Assembly: GCF_945859705.1 (NCBI RefSeq)
Contig: NC_079136.1
Coordinates: 7,109,501 to 7,173,500, forward strand
DNA length: 64,000 bases
From: Episyrphus balteatus
Taxonomy: Eukaryota > Arthropoda > Insecta > Diptera > Syrphidae
Direction of reading: 5' to 3'
The position numbers were made by a program, and so were the translations under genes. The notes beneath the pieces were generated by a model that was not told where the DNA came from, did not search any database, and saw nothing but the letters and a program-made list of their open reading frames with translations. Below, in pieces: positions 21,537 to 32,199 of this stretch. Each line of letters starts with the position of its first letter. Within the stretch, counting starts at the first letter, position 1.

Positions 21537-22796
21537 CGACAGAGGGCTCTTATGTCTACTAAAGATAATTCGAGTATGCTGAACACGCTGGCGTTCTTAG
21601 TTTTTCTGGATTAGGTCAAATAAGAAAGATTTTTGCGTTTGAAATTTTGTTTGCACATGAGAAAACTGAGGGTATAAAACACCATATATTTTCCAATTTT
21701 TGATTTTTATCGATAAAAAAAATGATGGAAAATCTATTTTTTTGGAAGTATTATTCGTAAAAGAAGTTATTTGAAAAAAAATCTGTCGAATAACTATTTA
21801 AATCATTATTTTTTGGCAAAAAAACGTCGGTTTTTCTTCAATTTTTCTTACATTTTTTAACTATAAAGGTACAAATGTATGCGAAAACTCAACATTTTTT
21901 TGTACACACCTTCTATGTGTTAGTACTCTGGAATATTATGCATATGTAGATGTAGATATTTAATTAAAAAATCAGGCATGGTATCAATATTTTTATTTAA
22001 TTTTTGTTTAAGTTCAAAAAATCATTTTTCTTTCAATTTGTTTTAAAATTAAAACATATTTACTATTACTTCCATCTGCATTATATGAGCTTACATACAC
22101 AACACAAAATATATTTGTCACAGTCCCCGTTTAACTGAAGAAAATATTTAAAGATCAGAAACGTGTTTCAGATAAGCGGGTTTTTCTCTTAAGAGGGTTT
22201 CTCTTAAGCGGGTTTTTATGCTACTTGAGCCCATGGGCGTTTTGCCCCCACTTCCCCTACATATGTATTGCATTTAAACTTTTTGAAATTTTTTTATTTT
22301 ATAAACTTAAAAATTAAAAAAAAAATAACAGTGTTTTACTGCTACTTTTTCACTCTTAAGCTTAACCAATATTGTAGATAGGTAGGAACTGCCTTTTCGT
22401 ATTTGTAAACAAAGCCATATTCTATCCTGAAATACAACATCAAATCGTTGCCACCGAGTGCTGCATTTAAATTTAAGTAATACGAAAAATATTAGAAAAA
22501 TTGAAGAAAAATCGACGTTTTTTTGCCATAAAATAATGATTTAAAATGTCATTCGGCAGATTTTTTTTCAAATAACTTCTTTTACGAATAATACTTGCGA
22601 AAAAATAGATTTACCATCATTTTTCATCGATAAAAAATCAAAAATTGGAAAATATATGGTGTTTTATACCCTCAGTTTTGGCAATTTCAAACGCAAAAAT
22701 CTTTCTTATTTGACCTAATCAAGAAAAACTAAGAACGCCATCGTGTTCAGCATACTCGAATTATCTTTAGTAGATATGAGAGCCCTCTGTCGGAAA
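21537..22796. mobile_element. Inverted-repeat element nested in family F copy 2
   Basis: Arms 21537-21845 and about 22495-22796 are inverted: CCGACAGAGGGCTCTTATGT, TAATTCGAGTATGCTGAACA, GTCAAATAAGAAAGATTTTT and GAGGGTATAAAACACCATAT occur with their complements. Copy 1 of family F lacks this segment at the equivalent place, so it is an insertion. The 650-bp spacer contains three GCGGGTTT/GAGGGTTTCTC repeats at 22177-22216 and no frame of note. Confidence 0.65.
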
Positions 22797-22827
22797 AAAA
22801 AGTTCCATTTTCGAACACAGTGTTATT

Positions 22828-23762
22828 AAAAAACAACGGCAACACTTACAGTTATGAATAATACCTTTTCAAAAGCTAGAATTGTGCACTTGATTCTAAT
22901 TTTTAAATCAAATTATTGCAATTAATTGTTCTCGAAATAATCAACTTCAAAGTCAAAATTTGGGAAAAAAAGTAAAAAAAAAAACATTAAATACTATTTT
23001 AACCAAGACTGTAAATTTAAATATAAAATAAATCAATGAAATAAACTGCCTCAATCAATTTCTTATCAAATACTGAAAACCATATGCTCAAAATTTAAGA
23101 AAAAAAAGTAAAAAAAAAAAAACATTAAATACTATTTTAACCAAGACTGTAAATTTAAATATGAAATAAATCAATGAAAATTATTATTAAAAGGAAAATT
23201 ATATGCTTCTATGCCTTCTAGTTTTTGATAAAATTGAAAATTAAAAAACTACTTTTTATCAGATTTGTATTTTTTAGCTGTTTTCGTGTTTACATAAACA
23301 TAATGCTTGCAAGTAGTATGCCTCTTTGCAACCCCCCAGCTTGGGCACACTTTTATAGGATTTGGGAAGGGTGCAAGTTTGGGTAAAGGCAAATTTTCTT
23401 CAGAATTCTTCAGAATATAAGCGAAAATAGTTAAGAAACTGAAAATCTGATAAAAAGGTAATTTTCTTATTTTCAATTTTCTCGGATATTATAAGGCATA
23501 GAAGCATATGGTTTTCAGTATTTGATAAGAAATTGATTGAGGCAGTTTATTTCATTGATTCATTTCATATTTAAATTTACAGTCTTGGTTAAAATAGTAT
23601 TTAATGTTTTTTTTTTTACTTTTTTTCCCAAATTTTGACTTTGAAGTTGATTATTTTGAGAACAATTAATTGCAATAATTTGATTTAAAAATTAGAATCA
23701 AGTGTACAATTCTAGCTTTTGAAAAAGGTATCATTAACTGTAAGTGTTGCCGTTGTTTTTCA
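22828..23762. repeat. Inner palindrome of family F copy 2, with internal tandem duplication
   Basis: Ends AACGGCAACACTTACAG and CTGTAAGTGTTGCCGTT. A ~90-bp block (ATTAAATACTATTTTAACC, then AAATAAATCAATGAAA) occurs twice in the left arm, at about 22966-23050 and 23100-23180, but once in the right arm. The centre is about 23260-23450. Confidence 0.65.
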
Positions 23763-24092
23763 ATAATTTTTTTTTGTATTTAACGTGATATTTTAGAAAA
23801 TTGCCCCTCCCGACTAAACGGGGGGAGATGGACCCCCCTACCATAGTAAAAAATTATTGTATTAAACTCCTCTACAAAATACCGTTATCAATTCTTGTTT
23901 CCTAAGAACTTTTGATTTTTATTCCAAATTGTCCCGATTAGAAATACAAAAATATGAATAACTTTTGAAAAGGAGCAGCTAGGATTTCAATTCCAATAGA
24001 TTTTGCACGTATAATCATCAACAAATACAACCCAACTTGCAGTTTTTGTCGACAGTTTTGTGCAACCTATCGATGCTTCCTGCCCACCGTGT

Positions 24093-24447
24093 TGCATTTT
24101 TTGAACTAGGTCTTATGTTTTCGAGGGTGCTCTCTTCAAATCTGATATCCTTTTTTTTTCTATCCTTTGTCGGTGCTGAGATATTTACGCAATTTACGAA
24201 AATTGTTTTGACGTACGTCTTAATGCGTTAATGATTTATTTTTTTTTTGAAGTACGTGTATGAATAAAAATAACTTCTGATTTTCATGGCGTATACGGCA
24301 AACTCATTTTGAAGAAAAATTTAAATATTTTGAAAACTAAACGAATTTCAGATGTCCAATAACATGTATAACAATATATCATACTAAAAAATTTAAAAAA
24401 AATGCCAGCGGTTAGTATTCTTTCGCAATAATCTTCCGAGCATTTAA
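24093..24447. other. AT-rich DNA between elements
   Basis: No gene. GGCGTATACGGCAAAC at about 24288 is inversely related to TGCCGTAGGTATACGCC at 21164, suggesting a fragment of an older host element. Confidence 0.35.
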
Positions 24448-24854
24448 CCCTCTACTGCATACGAAGCCAAATATGGTTTTGTCTGTTTGTATGCACTTTT
24501 CTCTTCTCTGTCACAAAAAAATGGTAAACATTAACTACAATCCTCTTCTTTGTGTTTCTGAGAACCCATAGAGATAGTTTTTTCGTGTGTCCGACACAAA
24601 ATAAAGGTGTATTTTATGATCACAGGTGAGTCGATCAGTCGTGTGCAATGAAATCGAGAGTGTAGAATTTGTTCATACTTTAAGTGTTAATTACTGCGTT
24701 TGTTTGGAAAGTAAAGTGGAATTAAAAATTTATTTTTGATCGATTGTGTTATTGTGTATGCTATGAACCAATTTTTATTGAAAAAATATTATTGGCCTGG
24801 TCTTGGGAGGGCAAAAAGTACGGAAGCCATATTTGGCCTCGTATGCATTAAGGG
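24448..24854. mobile_element. piggyBac-like MITE candidate
   Basis: Left end CCCTCTACTGCATACGAAGC and CCAAATATGG; right end CCATATTTGGCCTCGTATGC then ATTAAGGG. TTAA stands directly before the left end (24444-24447), as expected for piggyBac elements, but the right flank is not TTAA. A single end with the same sequence (CCCCTTAATGCATACGAAGC) stands at 25355. No transposase. Confidence 0.5.
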
Positions 24855-25885
24855 ATTGTAAATCTACACAATTTGTTAAATTTTGATGTTGGAAAATTTT
24901 GTTCTTTACATTTTTATTTTGCTTGGAAGCTATGTTTTATTTCAGAAATGGAGCCTTTTCGCTTTTAGACACATTTTTCTCATGTTAACCCTATTTCCAG
25001 CGGCGTAACCACAAAAATTTTAGGGGGAGGGGGCTCACCTATCATATTTTTCAATAATTGTATTACTTTTTAGATTTTGTAAGATCTGGGAGTGGGTGAA
25101 AATGTTGGGGCAAGACTTACTTCGACTGTGGAAAGAATGTGAACACGAAAAAATATATATAACGGACAAGAACAAATTGCTTGTATCGGTTCCATGTCTT
25201 AAAATGAGCCAAATTTGAATTAATTCTTAACCTTTTGTAATGCAATGTATTTATTTTACTTTATTTTGTTTTTAAATGATAAATATTTATCTTTTGATAT
25301 TTTTAATTGTATTCTTAACATAATCTGAATAAATTAAATTAACAAAACTTCTTACCCCTTAATGCATACGAAGCCAAATTTGGCTTATAAACAAATTTTT
25401 TAAACAAATTAATTTAAACAAATTTTTTTAATGAAAACCGTTTTGAAACAACCCAAAGAACCCATGTAAAGCATTTTTAAATTTTTTCGTCCGCTAATAT
25501 TAATTCATGCAGTTGGCGTGTACGCCAATATTATAGGGCGACTATATGTGAAGATTCTTGGAAAAATCAGAAAATTAAAAAAAGTGTGTACTTTTTTTCA
25601 CTATCAACAAAAATTTCTTTAATCATACACAAAATTTTCGAATACAGAATTTTAAATCCATAATGTACCTATAGAATTTCAAAATACCTAATTTTGACTG
25701 CATTACAACACCTTCTGGAAATCAAATAAAAAATTAAAAAAAAAAATAGCTCTTCAAAGTACGATATTATTCGAATGAGTGTACAAGAAAAAATTCCTGC
25801 TTAAAAAGGCGCTCAAAGATACTGAAACTTAAGTTACTGAACCTTGGTGGTCCATAATACGTTTACCAAAATATTCAAATAATTA
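24855..25885. other. AT-rich DNA with transposon-end fragments
   Basis: AGCGGCGTAACCAC near 25001 resembles a transposon end, 25355-25392 is a solo piggyBac-like end, and 25513-25542 is inversely related to 21146-21180. No gene. Confidence 0.4.
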
Positions 25886-26516
25886 CACTGGTCGGCAACG
25901 AAAATGGAGCTTGAACCAAACCATAATTTTCTAAAAGACTTTTGTGTGCTGATTCCGAATTTGAAGTCAAAATTTCACTGGCACGTCAAGTTTTCGAAAT
26001 ATTTAAATATTATCAGGTCACAAAAACGCGTTTTTGTGGTACTTTTGGAGTTGAATTTCATCACCGTTAAATTTTTTTTTTCACAAAACTACATTTATGC
26101 AATATTCAAAAGCCATATTTTTTCGTCTTAAATACGTTTATTTTTATGTTCAAAATTATTTTTTTCTAAAAGATATTTGGTATAGAAAGGTATGATATCT
26201 CAAAATCTTGGTGGTTAAGGTAACTTATGGTTTTTGAAGAAGATTTGAGGTAAATTTCAGTTTTCGACTCCTGATTCGGTTGAAAAAATAGCAAAATATT
26301 ACAAAAAAATAATATTTTTAGATCAAATGTCAAAAAACATTTCATTTTAAACTAGTTTTTGGGACTTAATAGCTAAAATTGTGATGAGCAGAGCTCAAAA
26401 ACCAGACGTTATGGAAAAAATCTATAAACAGTTTTAAATTCAGCACACTCAAGTTTATTAAAATCACCTTACAGAGTTCTTGCTCCCGACTTTTTTTGTT
26501 TTTTTGCCGACCAGTG
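25886..26516. mobile_element. Transposon family H, complete 631-bp copy
   Basis: It starts CACTGGTCGGCA and ends TGCCGACCAGTG, flanked by TTA on both sides (25883-25885, 26517-26519). A 3-bp TTA duplication is typical of PIF/Harbinger, while CACTG ends are typical of CACTA elements, so the superfamily is open. GTGTGCTGATTCCGAAT near the left end and ATTCAGCACAC near the right end are inverted. No transposase; non-autonomous. Further copies are at 4436, 38629 and 59205. Confidence 0.75.
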
Positions 26517-26519
26517 TTA

Positions 26520-28408
26520 TTGGCATCCTTAAAACACAAAGTATCTATTTCTAATTTCTATATAATAAACAAGAACAACAGTGAATCGAATTATAATTTA
26601 TTAATTTTCCGACTAAGTTATATTTCCACACCTTTTAAAATACATTCTTCTCCATTTGTTTGCTTTTTTCTCAAAAAAAATTCATATACAGATACACATT
26701 TCTGTATTTCTGTATCACAATAAAAAATTAAATTTAATATTGTTCCAAGGACACAAATGTTTGTTTTTATTTGGTGACTTGGTGGACGACATTGCGTAAA
26801 TTTTAGGTTGACGTAATTTTCCATTGCGAGCTTCTTGAGAAAGAATCAATTTTGTTTGCTTATAATGTATACCTACATTTTTTTAGAAAAACAAAGAAAC
26901 ATCATTATTTACTTTTTTCTTTTGTTTTATTTTTAATAAAAAATGTATCTATACTTAATAAATTCATATCCCGACCCTTTTAGTAAAATTTATTTCAGAC
27001 CAAGTCCTTGTTTTTAAAACCAATTTCGGTTTAACGTTCTTTTGTCTTTTTCTTTGAATTTTCAATACTCTTCAAGAAATGTAGGTATCCTCAAAAATGA
27101 AAAATGTCTTGAAGATCTAAGGTTAAGGATTCCATTTTGACAAAAATAAAAATCAAATTGATGTTAATTCAATTGTTTTTGCTGAAAACCCTTGTCTCTG
27201 AGAGAATATTTAACTGACCTCAAATTTTTGACATCAAACTCAAATTTCCATCTTATGACTAAATTCAATTCCAAATTAAATTACTTTATGAATTTCAAGA
27301 CTTCATACAAACGTAAGTTTGAATGTTGAATCAAAATGGTTGAAGAAAATCATGGTCAAAATCAAGAGGTCAAATGTCCTTCTGCCTTGAACTACAAGTA
27401 CTCACTTGAATGTTACTATCATCAACTGTATTTTTTTTTTTTTTTTTTTTTCAAACAAAATTCGTTAGCCTTCAGCAATTTCCTGGAAAAAAATTTTATC
27501 TTTCTTATTTTTAATTATTGAATAGGTACTTAAATTTTATACTGTAAGGATATAATCATCCTCAAATTTCCACTTCGTTAAATTTTCAACATCTAGAAAA
27601 CTAGATAGATAGATACTGATTATGTAAGAAATCTTCTTTCATTCGTTATTCTATTCTATACAAATTTTTTTTGCTGATTTAATTGTCTATAATTCATTAA
27701 GTTAATACTTTCACAAAGTCATTATACTTGCTATGCTACATTATGCTTTCTAATTGATGTTCAATCCAATAGAAGTCTTTTTCATGTTATAATTGATTAA
27801 AAGTTTTAATAAGGCATTTTGGTGGTGGTGGTGGTGAATGGTTCGGTGATGCACTAGATTCCATTAACTAAATAAATAAATCAGAGTGGAGAGTGGCTGG
27901 CCATTTTGTTATTCATTGTGACTTTCCGGCTTCCCACACTTAAGAAAATCACAGGAAAATAAATCCAACCAACTACACCAGCCAGAAGCAGAAAGAATAA
28001 AAAGAAACTTTTATTAACAAGATGATAATTCAGTTTACTAAGTGCTGACACAACACACATAAGGGCTGAATGCTACTTTAATGAGTTCTGTTATTTTGTC
28101 TGTATATCTGTATAACCTACTACGAAAAATTGAATATGTAATGGATTCACTAAACAAGATTGCCAATCTTTGTTTTTATTGTTTCGATTTTATTGTGTAT
28201 TCAATTCAATGAAAAAACTTATTATTTTAACTTGAATGAAGCACCCGATTACGCAAAATACAAAAAAATGTAAATAAAAATGGAATGTTTTGAGTTTCAT
28301 AAAAAAAACCTGTGAGATTCTGGTCTAAAACTCCACAATCAGCTTTAAATTCAAGCCTAAGAAAAATAAGGACTCAATTAGTCTTAATTGTCATGGAGTA
28401 AAGATTCT
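26520..28408. other. Unique AT-rich DNA, no gene seen
   Basis: Contains a T21 run at 27431-27451, a GTGGTGGTGGTGGTG run near 27820 and short frames without motifs. Nothing shared with the rest of the window. Confidence 0.4.
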
Positions 28409-28416
28409 GTCGCTAA

Positions 28417-29646
28417 TAGAGCTGTAGCAAATCGTATGTATTCGTTACTAAAATACGGGTATTTGCTTCAGTAACGAGTAACGAAACGTTACTTTCTCAA
28501 CAGTATCGTTACTCGCATGTGGCATGTTTCGTTACTGGGTACTGAAGTAACGAAACATACGAGATACGAAACATACGAGTAACGACCCCATTCCAATTTC
28601 AATACTTAATCATGTGATATATCGTCGCCTGAGAATTGTTTTGTCGTATTTTGAAATTTTGGGAAATCGCATTTTAAGGTTTAAGCTTTTATAAAAAAAA
28701 AACTGGCCGATAGATTTTTTTCAATTTTTAATAGAATATTTTGTGCGATATTTTCTTCATATTTATGTTGTCAAAATTGTCACATCTATTTTAGTTTTCA
28801 AATTATCAAGGTTTTTATCCAAAATCAGTTTGTCGTAAACGCCACCAAAATCAACTTTTTTTCCATCCCATACACGTACGACAAAAGAAAGAGACGTTTT
28901 AGTATTTTCTCTATGTGACCGAAATATACCCATGCCGCAACCAAGGTGTTTATGACCTTTTTGTTAATGGTCTTGAAATGTAGCTTAAGAATGTACAAAA
29001 GTGTTTGGTTTTTGAAAAAATTTGTTCATTTTCAGTGCAAAATTTTCAACTAAAAAAAAGCAGAGAAAACGAGGTTTGAAAATCACTCTCAATAGAAAAA
29101 AAAAGAAAAATTGTTCGACATGGTTGTATTAAAGTGTTAATATTCAGAAATCTGCGCGATGTACTTTTGAAATAAAGGTCTCTAAAGAATTGTGATAAGA
29201 TTACTAAACGAATATAAGCAAAAAATTACTAAGTTTTGTCGAAAGAGAAAAAGATAAAAAAAAATGTCCACGTTTGATTAAAAACTCTTATAACATGAGA
29301 ACGCCGCAACTTTAATTAATGTTTTTGGCTTTAAAATGTAGCTTTATACAAATTGTTTTTGGTTTTTTTTCAAAAAAAAAAATTTTTCACCCTTATACCA
29401 TCGCAACGTAGGAAACATAGGTACTTAAAATACCAAACATACGAAACGTATCAAAAACATGAAATATACGAAATGTAAGAAACGTACGAAGCATGCGAAA
29501 GTAACGAAACATACGAAACATACGAAATATACGAAAAATACGAAGCATACGAAAGTAACGAGTAACGATATTATTGATGCGGGTACTAGTATCAAAAGTA
29601 ACGTATACATGAGGGTACTCATTTTGTCGTTACTTTTACAGCCCTA
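28417..29646. mobile_element. hAT-type element, 1230 bp, 8-bp target duplication
   Basis: Flanked by perfect GTCGCTAA octamers at 28409-28416 and 29647-29654. Ends TAGAGCTGTAGCAA and TTTTACAGCCCTA are imperfect inverted repeats. Both subterminal zones are full of short related motifs (GTAACGAAAC, ATACGAAACAT, TACGAGTAACG), about 28450-28590 and 29410-29640, so small frames there are repeat artefacts. The 800-bp middle has no recognisable transposase. Confidence 0.85.
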
Positions 29647-29654
29647 GTCGCTAA

Positions 29655-30174
29655 TGAGTGTCAGTATTGTTGACAAGGAATAAAATCTACATTTTTAATC
29701 AAACATAGTAAACTCTGTCAATAATTTCACCTGTTTATGATATTATCAAAAGAAACTTACTCTCTCATTTTTTTAAGAGTTCAACAGTTTCTATAGCTTC
29801 ATATTCTGCCATATTACAATAATTTATTAAATCATCAATTTTAAGAACAAATAAGTAAAAAAAATTTCAAAAAAATTAGTTTGATGGAAATTGATTTTAA
29901 GTACTTGTTCTTATGGTAGAAATTGCCTAGAATGTTAAGTTTTTTTTAAGTATTAATAAACTAAAAAAATTATTTAATTTTATTATGAATTATAGACCAG
30001 TCAAATAAGAGTTTTACCACGGAATGAATGCTAATAGAATTTTTTTTGTTCAATATCTTTGTTTTGGTACACTAGAAGTTTAGAAAAATTTAATGTCCTC
30101 AAGTTGTGATTTTCAAGGTAAAACTGTGAAATGGAGATTTTTTAAACAGACAATGGTAGTATATAGGTACACAT
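29655..30174. other. AT-rich DNA, nothing recognised
   Basis: No frame, RNA gene or shared repeat noted. Confidence 0.4.
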
Positions 30175-30960
30175 TAGGGTGGGTAAAAAAACACTTTTTT
30201 TCGAATTTCAAATCCTAATAGCGCGGAAAAGTTGCGAATGGTGATGAGTAAGAAGGATTTAAAAAATAATCAAAATCGATTAATATCTTCTGCCTGCAAT
30301 TTGGCCTTGAAACTTGATAAAAAAAATTAAAAAATATATTTTTAGAAAAAAGATTTGAAAACCCTAACGCCTTATTTTTTTTAATAAAACAGCTTAAGAT
30401 AACTTTTTTTATGAGCTAAATATTAAGTAGAAAAAATAAGGACTTCCGGCCTTCTGGCGTTTTGAAATTTGTCAAAATAATGCAAAATTCCTTATTTTAA
30501 GATATTTTTTTCATTTTTATGGACCATTTGGTAAATTTATTATTTTTACCAAATAAGAGGTTAAAATGAAGATGACACAATCAATGATAGTCATGAAATT
30601 GCTGTAGATTTAAAAAATCTTTTGGTCAAGCTGGCTTTGACTTTTTATCATTGTCCTTGCCACACAGTGGTGCATTTGTTGCTTTATGGCGTCAAAAATC
30701 AATCGCACTAAAAATCTTCCAAATTTAATTTTTTTGAAAATGGTGGTTCCAAAATGGCGGACAGAATAAGCGTTAATAGAATTTGCTTTTTCAAACTAGA
30801 AACTTAACTAAATGAATGTCAACAAAGATGTTCGCTAATGGACTTATGTAAAAAATGTATAGACTCATTTTATTCGTAATCCCATGGCAAAGACAAAATT
30901 TTTAATAAATTTTGTAATGGTACATCTTTAATGTCAATGATTTTTTATTGGACTTTTAGA
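30175..30960 (+). repeat. hAT-like left end (TAGGGTGGGT) and unassigned repeat-like DNA
   Basis: TAGGGTGGGTAAAAAAAC matches the first bases of the hAT element at 41967. No right end with complementary sequence or octamer duplication was seen. The following DNA, including AAAATGGCGGACAGAATAAG near 30750, has no identified partner or gene. Confidence 0.35.
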
Positions 30961-30982
30961 GGATTTTCCGTGTTTCCCAAAA

Positions 30983-31282
30983 AAAAAAAACACCCTTTCA
31001 TCAATATTTGTATAGACTGCTAAGATTCTTAGTTTCTGTTATAAATGAAACATTTGTACCAATTTCATCATTTCTTAAAAAAAAAACACTCTTTTGCTCA
31101 AGATAATTTTGTAGACTCTGTAGATTCTTAGTTCTTATAACAAACAAATTTTTTTCACCAAATTAAAAAAAAAAATGTTATGATACCTTTTTCACAAAGT
31201 TAAGTCGCATCAACTCTTCAAAAAACCACCCTTTCACCAAAAATATTTTTAAGAACTTTAAGGATTCTTTTTCTTTTTTTTT
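30983..31282 (+). repeat. Periodic element, partial copy (three units)
   Basis: Three boxes (AACACCCTTTCA at 30990, AACACTCTTTTGCTC at about 31086, CACCCTTTCACC at about 31227) with unit text matching units 4-6 of the complete copy at 10083. The spacing is shortened to about 96 bp between the first two by a deletion. Confidence 0.65.
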
Positions 31283-32199
31283 TAAGTACAAAACTATGTG
31301 TTATTTTACAAAATTGAGTATACTATTTTTAATTTGCTCTCCTAAGCAAACAGTACGAAGAAACCCTATTAGTTGATTCAGGAGGTGCATTTGCACAAAT
31401 GTTCAATAGGATTTCAGTCTAGTTTTGACTACAGCTAAATTCAGTAATAAAAAACTTTCCAGATGAATTCCATCGTTCTTCATACAGTGTAGAACAAAGT
31501 GTATAAAACTTACACCACATCTAAAAATATTTTCTTTATTATTTATTGCTCACTGAAAGTGATTTTTTGATAAATAATTAAGTGTGTGACCACTGCAACT
31601 GACGCTAACACCTAATAACTATATTCACACCTTAGTTGATAAAAGCTAAAAATGTTTGCTACCCCAAGTTTAATATAGTTTTAACTTTGTCAAACGTTGA
31701 AAAAATATTCCAGCTGCTAGAATCCTAGCCAACTCAATTTGTAATCAGATACAAAATTCTCTGTTATCAAATACAATTCTCTATTGAAATTTTGTTTAAT
31801 GTAATATTCTAACAATTTAAAAATCTGGATCACTGTGGTGTATGCGTAACATTTTTTTCCCCCATAGAGAACAATTTATACAAATTTTTTATTGTATACC
31901 TTAAAGGAAACAATTGACCTTTGTTAACTTACAACTGGACTCTTAAATCACATTTTTCATCACTTGAAATTCTGTATGTTATAAATCATTTCAAATATTG
32001 TCTAGAAAAATCCGTTACAACTTTTCCACAAATCCCATGTAAATTTTGTTCAAATTTTATTAAAAGAAGTAAAATACTATCAATTACAAATTTAATCAAA
32101 CATCTGGCAACTCTTTTCACTGGTCATTCTGTATGTTTGTATGTGTGTATGATGTGTGTGTGTGGTAAAATAGTGTTAGGGGTCAGCACCAATTAATTC
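31283..32199. other. Unique AT-rich DNA, no gene seen
   Basis: Holds the second copy of the CACTGTGGTGTATG motif at 31831. A 91-codon frame at 31921-32196 has no motif. A GTATGTGTGT run lies at about 32140. Confidence 0.4.
31831..31858 (+). repeat. Dispersed motif CACTGTGGTGTAT (copy 2)
   Basis: CACTGTGGTGTATGCGTAAC followed by a T run; nearly the same at 60040 and, more diverged, at 8606. Confidence 0.35.

Larger units (their letters stand above)
21189..24092. mobile_element. Palindromic element family F, copy 2 (2.9 kb)
   Basis: It starts CACGGTGGGCAGGAAGCAT and ends with the complement; TTGC flanks both sides (21185-21188 and 24093-24096), a possible 4-bp duplication. Outer arms 21189-21515 and 23763-24092 share CGGGACAGTTTGGAAT, TTCTTAGGAAACAAGAATTG, ATACCGTTATC/GATAACGGTAT and TCCATCTCCTTCCGTTTAGT-like phrases. 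Inside lie a separate inverted-repeat element (21537-22796) and an inner palindrome (22828-23762) that matches copy 1. CAC-starting ends with 4-bp duplications are known for Chapaev elements; the family is not settled. Confidence 0.7.

Noticed and set aside
29425..29647. Low-complexity frames rich in FVCFV or KHTKY
   Set aside because: Translation of the ACGAAACAT motif array of the hAT element on either strand.
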